Source: Cupriavidus phytohabitans (GTDB lineage: Bacteria; Pseudomonadota; Gammaproteobacteria; Burkholderiales; Burkholderiaceae). From it: 64,000 nucleotides of DNA. The position numbers and the translations under genes are program-made. The stretch covers positions 23,116 to 87,115 of the forward strand of contig NZ_AUFE01000026.1 in the NCBI RefSeq assembly GCF_000426345.1, given 5' to 3'. The notes below the pieces were generated by a model. That model searched no databases. It was not told the origin of the DNA and saw only the letters and a list, made by a program, of their open reading frames with translations. Below, piece by piece: positions 56,270 through 64,000 of this stretch. Within the stretch, counting starts at the first letter, position 1, and every line of letters begins with the position of its first letter.

Positions 56270-57058
56270 ATGCATGCAAGAACCGCCCCACCCGACGTCG
56301 CCGCGCCGCTGCGCCTGCGCGGCGTCGACCATACCGCCCGCCCCACCTGGCGCCTGAAGGAGACCGTCGCGTTCTATCGCGACATCCTGGGCCTGCCGCT
56401 GATCCACACGATTTCGGCGCGCGGCTGGGGTCCTTCGACGCACCCCGATTTCCTGCACTTCTTCTTTGACAGCGGCAAGGGCAGCACCATTGCGTTCTTC
56501 TACTACCTCGGCAGTGACGAGCCCGAAGCGTTGGCGGGTCGCGGCACCCGTCCGCCGCTCCCGGACGACCATGTGTTCGACGCCACCCACACGGCCTGGC
56601 TGGTCGATACGCAGGAAGAAATGCTGGCATGGAAGACGCGGCTGGAGGAGCGCGGCGTGGTGGTGTCCGCGGAAACCGCGCACGAGGTGATCGAGTCGAT
56701 CTACTTCCGCGACCCGAACGGCTACTTCATCGAGATCACGCGCAAGCTGCGGCCGCTGGCAGCGCTCGATGCGCGCGATGCCGATGCGACGCTGGCCGCC
56801 GCCATCGAGCTGGAGGACGAAGCCCGCACCCGGCATGCGCGCGTGACGAGGATCGACGCCATCTGGAGCGCAAGGCAGAGATCCTCGGCCGCCGCCTGGA
56901 CCTGGACCTGGACCAGGATTGTCACGCATGAGCCCGACCACCCTACGTATTTTCGTACTGAACGTTCCCGAGTTCGCGGTCCTGACAGAAGCCGCGCGCC
57001 GCCTGCCGGCGTGCCGGCTCAGCGATCTCGGCGACTATACGGTGATCGCTTCGGATGA
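56270..57058 (+). pseudogene. VOC (glyoxalase/extradiol-type) protein with C-terminal frameshift
   Basis: The first about 197 codons encode a vicinal-oxygen-chelate domain: GVDHTARPTWRLKETVAFYR with an early His, ILGLPLIHTISARGWG, ATHTAWLVDTQEEMLAWK with a second His, and DPNGYFIEITRKLRPL with the Glu ligand. A ring-cleavage or isomerase role would fit. Near 56866 the frame shifts: supplying one base gives IW-ERKAEILGRRLDLDLDQD and a TGA at 56929-56931 that overlaps the next gene's ATG (ATGA), whereas the actual frame runs on to 57058 in unrelated Arg/Pro-rich sequence. The VOC core is intact. Confidence 0.75.
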
Positions 57059-57200
57059 ACCGCTCGAATTCGGGCGCCGCGCCCTGGGCCTGAAGCCCGC
57101 GGTCTGGTACGGGCTGTTCACCGGCGGGCTTGACGGCAAGATCGAACGTTTCGACCGCGATATCGTGCGCATCGTCCCGCGCGATCCGGCGATGGCGTGA
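56928..57200 (+). CDS. small conserved-looking protein of unknown function
   Basis: 90 residues, unrecognised. It starts with a strand (LRIFVLNVPEFAVLTEA) and alternates short strands and helices (LGDYTVIASDEPLEFGRRAL, KPAVWYGLFTGGLDGKIERF), with no signal peptide or metal motif. The fixed position between the VOC and ligase genes, and the ATGA overlap with the ancestral VOC stop, indicate a real gene of the pathway. Confidence 0.7.
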   Translation: MSPTTLRIFVLNVPEFAVLTEAARRLPACRLSDLGDYTVIASDEPLEFGRRALGLKPAVWYGLFTGGLDGKIERFDRDIVRIVPRDPAMA

Positions 57201-57218
57201 GTGCCGGAGGAGGCCATC

Positions 57219-58928
57219 ATGACCGGTATTCATTTTCCGATTGAAGGCGTGGTGTACTGCCCGCCCGCCGACGCCGCCCGGTATTTCGAAAGCGGCGCAT
57301 GGGTCGACGACACGCTCGGCGGCGCCCTGCGCAAGACCGCCCGTCGCACGCCGGACCACCCGGCCTTCATCAGCGATGAGCGCTCGATCACCTTTGCCGA
57401 ACTGGACGCGCGCAGCGAGCGCCTCGGCGCCGCACTGCATCAGCTTGGCCTCAGGCCTGGTGATCGCGCCATCTTCCAGATGGGAACCACGATCGACACC
57501 GTCGTCGCGTTGATGGGCTGCTACAAGGCCGGCATAGTTCCCGTGTGTGCGGTGCCCCAGTACCGCGAGGTCGAGATCGGCCAGCTTTCCGCCCAGTCCA
57601 CGCCGCGAGCCTATTTTGTGCAGGCCGATTTCAGTGCCTTCGACCTGACCGGCTTTGCCCGCGGCATGGCCTGCCGTCACCCGTCGATCCAACACCTGAT
57701 CGTTGCGCGTGGCGGCGGTTCCGCCGCACAGGGTGCGCTTGCCGAGCATGGCATGGACGCACTGATCGACACGATCTCCTACGAGCAGGCCGTGAAAGTA
57801 CTGGCGGGGGTCCCGATCGGCAGCGAGGACGTGCTCAGCTTCCAGTTGTCCGGCGGCACGACCGGCGTACCGAAGATCATTCCGCGCTTCCACGCCGAGT
57901 ACATCGGCCATGCGCTGGCCTGCATGCGCCTGCTCGGTCAGACCGCGAAAAGCCGTCTGATCTGGTCGCTGCCGCTGCTGCACAATGCCGGCCAGCTCTA
58001 TGTGCTGGTACCGGTCGTGGCGGGCGGCATGACCTCGGTGCTGATGCCACGCGTCGATATCCAGCGCATGCTCGATCTGATCGAACAACACCGCATCACG
58101 CATGGTATGTCGATTGGGCCGGTGGCGCCGCAGATGATCGCGTACCGGGACATTGCGCGGCACGATCTTTCGTCGCTGGAACTGTTCGGCACGATGACGC
58201 GTGCCGACGCGCTCGAAGCGCATCTCGGCGTGCCGTGCTTCAACCTCTTCGGGACGACCGAAGGATTACTGCTCGGTGCCGGCGCGCGGTTTTCCGCCGC
58301 GATACGGCATCGCACCCAGGGCTTCTCCGGTTGCCCGGATGACGATCTCCGCCTGCTGGTGCCGGGCACGGACGAGGCGGCACTGCCGGGAACGCCCGGC
58401 GAGTTGTGCTTCCGCGGTCCATCCAGCCTTCGCGGCTACTACAAGGCGCCGGAAGCCACCGCCCAGTCACTGACCGCGGATGGTTTCGTGCGCTCCGGCG
58501 ACCTCATGACCGAGCACGTGATCGACGGCTACCGCTGCTTTGCGTTTGAAGGCCGCCTGCGCGACAACGTGAACCGCGGCGGCGAGAAGATCGGCACGGA
58601 AGAAGTGGAGGCGTATGTCAGCCGGCATCCTGCGGTCGCGGACGCCAAGCTTGTAGCGATGCCGGACCCGTTGTACGGAGAGAAAGGCTGCATCTACGTG
58701 ATCCTGCGCGCTGGCCATGCCGCGCCCGACGTGGCGGAATTGGCTGCGTTCCTGGTGGAACAGGGACTGGCAAAGTTCAAATGCCCGGAGCGTATCGAAG
58801 TGGTCGCGGAGTTCCCGGTGACCCGCGTCGGCAAGGTCGACAAGGCCGCACTGCGGGCCATGATCGCGCGCCAGCTCGCGGCGGAAGCCGCTGGCGGAGC
58901 CGGCGAAACGGGGAGGAAATCGGCATGA
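57219..58928 (+). CDS. aryl acid AMP ligase/aryl-CoA ligase (DhbE/salicylate-type)
   Basis: 569 residues of the ANL adenylating superfamily. The P-loop LSGGTTGVPKIIPRFHAEYI closely follows the aryl-acid (dihydroxybenzoate/salicylate) ligases; LFGTTEGLLLGA, RGYYKAPEATAQS, RSGDLM, GRLRDNVNRGGEKIGTEEVE and the catalytic Lys in VTRVGKVDK complete the set. It adenylates a hydroxylated aromatic acid and, in a catabolic context, probably forms the CoA thioester. GGAGGAG sets ATG 57219 rather than the upstream GTG. No siderophore synthesis genes are near. Confidence 0.88.
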   Translation: MTGIHFPIEGVVYCPPADAARYFESGAWVDDTLGGALRKTARRTPDHPAFISDERSITFAELDARSERLGAALHQLGLRPGDRAIFQMGTTIDTVVALMGCYKAGIVPVCAVPQYREVEIGQLSAQSTPRAYFVQADFSAFDLTGFARGMACRHPSIQHLIVARGGGSAAQGALAEHGMDALIDTISYEQAVKVLAGVPIGSEDVLSFQLSGGTTGVPKIIPRFHAEYIGHALACMRLLGQTAKSRLIWSLPLLHNAGQLYVLVPVVAGGMTSVLMPRVDIQRMLDLIEQHRITHGMSIGPVAPQMIAYRDIARHDLSSLELFGTMTRADALEAHLGVPCFNLFGTTEGLLLGAGARFSAAIRHRTQGFSGCPDDDLRLLVPGTDEAALPGTPGELCFRGPSSLRGYYKAPEATAQSLTADGFVRSGDLMTEHVIDGYRCFAFEGRLRDNVNRGGEKIGTEEVEAYVSRHPAVADAKLVAMPDPLYGEKGCIYVILRAGHAAPDVAELAAFLVEQGLAKFKCPERIEVVAEFPVTRVGKVDKAALRAMIARQLAAEAAGGAGETGRKSA

Positions 58929-58995
58929 CACCTGCACCGAAGCCGTACTGCGAAACGAGCGCGCACGCCAACCCATCCAACCAAGGCTGACCAGC

Positions 58996-59754
58996 ATGAA
59001 CAGTCGTACCTACCGTATCGGGCAGATCGTGCCCAGCTCCAACACGACGATGGAGACCGAGATTCCCGCCATGCTGCGCGCGCGGGAGCAGGTCTGGCCG
59101 GAGCGCTTCACGTTCCACGCGAGCCGCATGCGCATGCATCGCGTCGTCCGCGAAGAACTGGAAGCGATGAACCGCGAAGGTCTGCGCTGCGCCGCCGAAC
59201 TGGCCGACGCGCGCGTGGACGTGATGAGCACGGCGTGCCTGGTCGCCATCATGGCGATGGGGCCGGGCTACCACCGCCAGGTTGAGCAGGACTTGCTGCG
59301 CGTGGCGCGCGAGAACCACTGCGATGCGCCGGTGATGACGTCGGCCGGCGCGCTGGTGGCGGGCCTGAAGTCGATCGGCGCGCGCCGTATTGCGCTGATG
59401 GCGCCGTACATGAAGCCACTGACCGAGGCCGTGGTCCGGTACATCGAGCATGAAGGCATTGAAGTCCTGGATGCCTTGTCCTTCGAGATCCCGGACAACC
59501 TCGAAGTCGGGCGCCGCGATCCCATGCAGTTGCTGCAGGATGTCAGGCGCCTCAACACCGCCAATGCCGATGTCGTGGTGCTGTCGGCCTGCGTGCAGAT
59601 GCCGTCGCTGCCGGCCATCCAGGCAGCGCAAGATGCCATCGGCCTTCCCGTCACGTCCACCGCTGCCTGCACGGTGCGCCAGATGCTGGAGCACCTGGAC
59701 CTGGCTCCCGTCGTCCCCAATGCCGGTGCGGCCCTGGCGCCGGCAAGCAAGTAG
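58996..59754 (+). CDS. maleate isomerase (maleate cis-trans isomerase)
   Basis: 252 residues of the Asp/Glu racemase superfamily. IGQIVPSSNTTMETEIPAM, FHASRMRMHRV, MSTACLVAIM (Cys81) and VLSACVQMPSLP (Cys199) match maleate isomerases, in which the two cysteines are catalytic. It converts maleate to fumarate, feeding the TCA cycle, and thus marks the end of an aromatic or N-heterocyclic pathway that releases maleate. Confidence 0.9.
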   Translation: MNSRTYRIGQIVPSSNTTMETEIPAMLRAREQVWPERFTFHASRMRMHRVVREELEAMNREGLRCAAELADARVDVMSTACLVAIMAMGPGYHRQVEQDLLRVARENHCDAPVMTSAGALVAGLKSIGARRIALMAPYMKPLTEAVVRYIEHEGIEVLDALSFEIPDNLEVGRRDPMQLLQDVRRLNTANADVVVLSACVQMPSLPAIQAAQDAIGLPVTSTAACTVRQMLEHLDLAPVVPNAGAALAPASK

Positions 59755-59764
59755 GAGGCTTACC

Positions 59765-60922
59765 ATGAATGTCGTCGTCATCGGAGGCGGGCCCGCCGGC
59801 CTCTACTTCTCGCTGCTGCTCAAGCAGCGGCATCCTGAAGACCATATCGTTGTGCATGAGCGCAACGAAGCAGGCGCCACCTACGGCTGGGGTGTCGTGT
59901 TCTCCGACATCGCGCTGTCGTTCCTGCAGGACGCAGATCCGGCGTTCTTCAGGAAGTTCACCGCCCATCATCAGCGTTGCGACCATATGGAAGTGATCCA
60001 CCGCGGCGTGGCGGTGCCGCTGCGCGGCAACCATTTCTCGCGCACCTCGCGTATCGACCTGCTGCGCGTGCTGCAAGGTGCATGCACCGCGGCCGGCGTC
60101 GAGATCCGCTATGGCAGCCGCGTGAATGATCCGGCGGAATTGCCTGACGCCGACCTGGTCGTGGCGGCCGACGGCGTCAACAGCGAGGTGCGTACGCGGC
60201 TGGCCGAGCATTTCCAGCCGAGCTTCGACGTGCGCCGCAACAAGTTCGCGTGGTATGGCACGCATCAGCTCTTCCATCCGGTTTCGCTGATCTTCCGCGA
60301 GACCGAGTTCGGCGTGTTCATCGCTCACTCGTACCAGTACAGCGATGCGTTGTCGACGTTCCTGGTGGAGGTGGATCCGGACACATGGCATCGCGCCGGA
60401 CTGGATACCGCGACCGAGGATGAGAGCCGTGCGTTCTGCGAGTGGGTGTTTGCCGAAGACCTCGGCGGGCATTCGCTGCTCGGCAATCGCTCGAACTGGT
60501 TCCAGGCCAGCGTGGTGCAAAACGAGCACTGGTCGCACGGCAAGGTCGTGCTGCTCGGCGATGCCTTGCGCAGCGTGCATTTTTCTCTGGGCTCAGGAAC
60601 CCGCATGGCCATGCAGGATGCCGTTGCGCTGTGCGATGCAGTCTGCGCGCATCGTGACGACGTGCCGGCTGCTTTCCAGGCATTCGAAGACTCGCGCCGG
60701 GATGCATCGGCGAAGTTCCAGGATGCGGCTCGCCGTAGTCTCGACTGGTACGAATCGGTTGACAGCAAGATGCACCTCGATCCGGTGGCGTTCGCCTACG
60801 ATTACATGCTGCGCACTGGCAGGGTCACGCACGAGGACCTGCGCCAGCGGGACCCGGCCTTCATCGCCCGCGTGGAAGCGGGTGGTTACCACTACCCGGA
60901 CATGGATCCAGCCTCGGCATAG
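59765..60922 (+). CDS. FAD-dependent aromatic (salicylyl-CoA 5-hydroxylase-like) monooxygenase
   Basis: 385 residues, group A flavin monooxygenase. GGGPAGLYFSLLLKQRHP binds FAD, ADGVNSEVR is the DG motif, and VVLLGDALRSVHFSLGSGTRMAMQDAVAL is the GD motif. The sequence resembles salicylyl-CoA 5-hydroxylase and the N-terminal half of anthraniloyl-CoA monooxygenase rather than free-acid hydroxylases; it lacks the OYE-like C-terminal half of the bifunctional forms. AGGAGG precedes ATG 59765. Confidence 0.88.
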   Translation: MNVVVIGGGPAGLYFSLLLKQRHPEDHIVVHERNEAGATYGWGVVFSDIALSFLQDADPAFFRKFTAHHQRCDHMEVIHRGVAVPLRGNHFSRTSRIDLLRVLQGACTAAGVEIRYGSRVNDPAELPDADLVVAADGVNSEVRTRLAEHFQPSFDVRRNKFAWYGTHQLFHPVSLIFRETEFGVFIAHSYQYSDALSTFLVEVDPDTWHRAGLDTATEDESRAFCEWVFAEDLGGHSLLGNRSNWFQASVVQNEHWSHGKVVLLGDALRSVHFSLGSGTRMAMQDAVALCDAVCAHRDDVPAAFQAFEDSRRDASAKFQDAARRSLDWYESVDSKMHLDPVAFAYDYMLRTGRVTHEDLRQRDPAFIARVEAGGYHYPDMDPASA

Positions 60923-61002
60923 CCGCGCGCCGCAGCGCGGACCACGCAGTACCGCACAAGCCGAAGCATAGCGGCGGTGCGCCAACCTTCCCAGGAGACA
61001 AA

Positions 61003-62418
61003 ATGACCGCCCCATCCGCCCCCAAAGATGTGGCGGCGGCCGCGCACATGCGCGCCGCTGTCAACGTACGCGAGTTTATCGACGCTGCGAGGCTTTCGCC
61101 CTTGCAGTTGCGCATCATGCTGCTGTGTTTCGCGATCGTCGCCCTTGACGGCTTCGATATCGCGATCATCGGCTTCCTTGCTCCTCATATTCGAGGCGAG
61201 TGGTCGCTGTCCATGGTGGCATTGGGCCCACTGTTCTCGGCCGGATTGCTTGGACTGATGGCCGGCGCCTTCCTGTGCGGGCCCATGGCCGATCGCATTG
61301 GCCGCCGCCGCGTGTTGATCATGTCGGTGGCGTGGTTCGGCGCCGCGTGCCTGGCATCTGCGGCGGCTTCCGGCATTGGGTGGCTGATTGCACTTCGCTT
61401 CCTGACCGGGCTTGGGCTCGGCGGCGCGATGCCCAACGCCATCACGCTCACGGCGGAATTCAGTCCGTCGCGTCGCCGTGGCACCTTGTTGACGGTGATG
61501 TTCTGCGGGTTTTCGCTCGGGTCGGCGGTGGGTGGGGTGGTGACTGCCTATCTCATCGAGCATGTGGGCTGGCGCGGCGTGCTGGCGCTGGGCGGGGTGC
61601 TCCCTCTGTTGCTGGTGCCGGTGCTAGCGCTGGCATTGCCGGAATCGGTGCGTTACCTGGCGACACGCGAGGGCATGCAGGCGCGGATCGCAGCCACCCT
61701 GGCGCGCATCGACGCGGCCCGGATCACGCCCGGACTTCGCTACGTCACCGACGAGCCGGATGGCCCCGGTTCGCCGGTCGGCCAACTCTTTGCGTCCCGC
61801 TATCGGATGGGAACGCTGTGGCTCTGGATTGCCTTCTTCTGCAGCCTGCTATTGCTTTACCTGATGATCAACTGGCTGCCGATCCTGGTACAGCGCAGCG
61901 GTCTTTCCCTGAAGGAGGCTTCAATGCTGTCAGGTCTTCTGCAGGGCGGCGGCGTTGTCGGCGCCATCGTGCTGGGCATGCTGCTCGACAAGTTCAACCC
62001 TTACGCGGTAGTTGCCAGTGCTTATACGCTTGGGGCCATCGCGGTGGCGTGCCTGGCTTCAGTGAGCGCACCCATGGCAATGGCGGCGGCGATCTTTGTC
62101 ACGGGCTTTTGCGTCAGCGGCTCGCAGGTCTGCGCCAACGTGCTGGCGTCGGCGTTTTATCCGACCACAAGTCGTGCCACGGGGGTGGCATGGGCGCTCG
62201 GCATCGGGCGGGTCGGTGCGATCGCGGGTTCGCTCGGTGGCGCTTTCCTTCTGTCGGCGGGCTGGAGCAACGCAGCGCTTTACCTGCTCCTGGCGGTACC
62301 GGCAATGGTGGCGGCAATCGGCATCTACCTGACCGGGCGTGTTCAGGCCGTTCCCGGCGCGGGGGATACCGGACCGGAACTCGCGCGGGTCGAGCCTGCC
62401 GCACAACTTCACGAGTAA
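61003..62418 (+). CDS. MFS aromatic acid:H+ symporter (AAHS family)
   Basis: 471 residues with 12 membrane helices. The helix 1 motif ALDGFDIAIIGFLAP and GPMADRIGRRRVLI are those of the PcaK/BenK group that import aromatic acids. It closes the TetR-controlled cluster and presumably imports the pathway substrate. AGGAGA precedes ATG 61003. Confidence 0.92.
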   Translation: MTAPSAPKDVAAAAHMRAAVNVREFIDAARLSPLQLRIMLLCFAIVALDGFDIAIIGFLAPHIRGEWSLSMVALGPLFSAGLLGLMAGAFLCGPMADRIGRRRVLIMSVAWFGAACLASAAASGIGWLIALRFLTGLGLGGAMPNAITLTAEFSPSRRRGTLLTVMFCGFSLGSAVGGVVTAYLIEHVGWRGVLALGGVLPLLLVPVLALALPESVRYLATREGMQARIAATLARIDAARITPGLRYVTDEPDGPGSPVGQLFASRYRMGTLWLWIAFFCSLLLLYLMINWLPILVQRSGLSLKEASMLSGLLQGGGVVGAIVLGMLLDKFNPYAVVASAYTLGAIAVACLASVSAPMAMAAAIFVTGFCVSGSQVCANVLASAFYPTTSRATGVAWALGIGRVGAIAGSLGGAFLLSAGWSNAALYLLLAVPAMVAAIGIYLTGRVQAVPGAGDTGPELARVEPAAQLHE

Positions 62419-62607
62419 GGCATGGGCGGCGGGCAGGGCGGCGGCCCCGGACCCCATGGATCGCTCGTGCCGGTAGTCGGCGCAAACCGGACGAATGTGC
62501 CGGTGATCCGTCCGGGAGGTCCCACGCCGGGGACGGTGGCCATGACCGAATCGATGAACACCCACCTCAATTTCCCCGTCCGGGAAAACCCCCATCAAAC
62601 CGCTGTC

Positions 62608-62636
62608 TTGAAATGGCCATACCCCGTCCCTATAAT
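62608..62636 (+). promoter_or_regulatory. groESL promoter
   Basis: TTGAAA at 62608-62613 and TATAAT at 62631-62636 with a 17-bp spacer form a near-consensus vegetative promoter. CTTGAAA and CCCTATAAT, 14 bp apart, also fit a sigma-32 heat-shock promoter, so the two may overlap. Confidence 0.85.
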
Positions 62637-62662
62637 TAGCACTCGTCGGGGGTGAGTGCTAA
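62636..62662. promoter_or_regulatory. CIRCE element (HrcA operator)
   Basis: Perfect TTAGCACTC-N9-GAGTGCTAA. HrcA binds this to repress groESL; the element starts inside the -10 box, so bound repressor would block RNA polymerase directly. Confidence 0.97.
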
Positions 62663-62767
62663 CAGCATGAAGCGCCCCTTGCGACACCTGAAAATTTCAG
62701 TTGGCCGTCGCCTCGGTTAGCCGGCCGATTTGTGATTAAACACTCACTTTTGTATCTAGGAGTCCGT

Positions 62768-63058
62768 ATGAACCTGCGTCCTCTGCACGACCGCGTGATC
62801 GTGAAGCGTCTGGACAACGAAACCAAGACCGCGTCCGGTATCGTGATTCCCGACAACGCTGCCGAGAAGCCCGATCAAGGCGAAGTGCTGGCAGTCGGTC
62901 CTGGCAAGAAGGATGACAAGGGCAACAACATCGCCCTCGACGTCAAGGTCGGTGACCGCGTGCTGTTCGGCAAGTACGCCGGCCAGGCCGTGAAGGTGGA
63001 AGGCCAGGAACTGCTGGTCATGCGCGAAGAAGACATCATGGCCGTGGTGAACAAGTAA
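62768..63058 (+). CDS. groES: co-chaperonin GroES
   Basis: 96 residues, the standard length. [18 protein letters not shown], the mobile loop [16 protein letters not shown], and [11 protein letters not shown] are intact. It forms the heptameric lid of GroEL and is controlled by CIRCE/HrcA and possibly sigma-32. The groEL gene follows after 45 bases. Confidence 0.98.
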   Translation: MNLRPLHDRVIVKRLDNETKTASGIVIPDNAAEKPDQGEVLAVGPGKKDDKGNNIALDVKVGDRVLFGKYAGQAVKVEGQELLVMREEDIMAVVNK

Positions 63059-63070
63059 TTCACCAACTGA

Positions 63071-64000
<930 letters not shown>

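Larger units (their letters stand above)
62419..62767. other. groESL upstream region and leader
   Basis: 349 bases. The distal part (62419-62607) holds nothing recognisable; the proximal part contains the promoter, the CIRCE element and a roughly 120-nt leader ending in AGGAG before groES. Confidence 0.8.

Noticed and set aside
57219..58928. Siderophore-type adenylation enzyme
   Set aside because: The family resemblance is real, but no isochorismate, carrier-protein or NRPS genes are adjacent, and the neighbours are catabolic.
62422..62655. A 77-codon frame before groES
   Set aside because: It runs through the groE promoter and CIRCE element, has no ribosome binding site and has a Gly/Pro-rich start.

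Overview
The window is high-GC (about two-thirds G+C) betaproteobacterial chromosome, most likely Cupriavidus or a close Ralstonia relative. The reasons are the soluble NAD-linked formate dehydrogenase genes in the fdsA-fdhD-fdsD order known from Cupriavidus necator, two Bug-type/TTT and CaiB-type genes typical of Burkholderiaceae, and a CIRCE-controlled groESL operon. No phage, integrase, transposase, CRISPR array, rRNA or tRNA was seen. Coding density is high, and long antisense open frames are a by-product of GC-rich third codon positions.

Layout. 1-2947: 3' end of the fds formate dehydrogenase operon (fdsA, fdhD, fdsD). 2982-6509: DUF899 protein, a GT51-only glycosyltransferase, debris of an Ldh-type dehydrogenase gene, and a DASS anion transporter. 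6932-11735: RRM-like protein, tyrosine phosphatase, modE, and a modABC molybdate importer behind a palindromic ModE-type operator; molybdate supply fits the two molybdoenzymes in the window (formate dehydrogenase and an isoquinoline 1-oxidoreductase-type enzyme). 11956-17547: a frameshifted deoxyribosyltransferase-like gene and a five-gene AI-2E/pqiA1/pqiA2/pqiB/pqiC operon for envelope lipid transport. 17793-20852: divergent HPP-CBS and ClC-CBS membrane proteins around a perfect palindrome. 20954-24157: an Lrp-type regulator, a predicted two-enzyme arginine-to-proline route, and a stand-alone excisionase-type HTH regulator.

24626-29392: dctA-dctB-dctD, with a sigma-54 promoter, two helically phased upstream sites and a strong dctA terminator. 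30140-35662: histidine utilisation genes hutU, an MFS permease and hutG, with hutC overlapping the end of a large MASE1-PAS-GGDEF-EAL gene (35659-39048). 39405-45585: SnoaL-like protein, di-haem cytochrome, acyltransferase, two-subunit molybdenum hydroxylase, small HTH protein. 45649-47750: MltF-like lytic transglycosylase and a secreted Lys/Glu-rich protein. 48118-53818: a four-gene operon (acyl-CoA dehydrogenase, nitronate monooxygenase-like, Bug protein, CoA-transferase) with a divergent LysR regulator. 53995-62418: a TetR-controlled cluster (alpha/beta hydrolase, VOC protein, small protein, aryl-acid ligase, maleate isomerase, FAD monooxygenase, aromatic-acid MFS importer), which reads as an aryl-CoA-dependent aromatic degradation pathway ending in maleate to fumarate. 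62608-64000: groES and the first part of groEL.

The most novel items are the 54-62 kb aromatic cluster, the split arginine dihydrolase/ornithine cyclodeaminase pair, two single-base frameshifts (near 12416 and 56866), the head-to-head debris of an Ldh gene near 4.85 kb, and a dispersed family of CCCCTCTCCC-type hairpin repeats in intergenic DNA, one of them inside the hut transcript.
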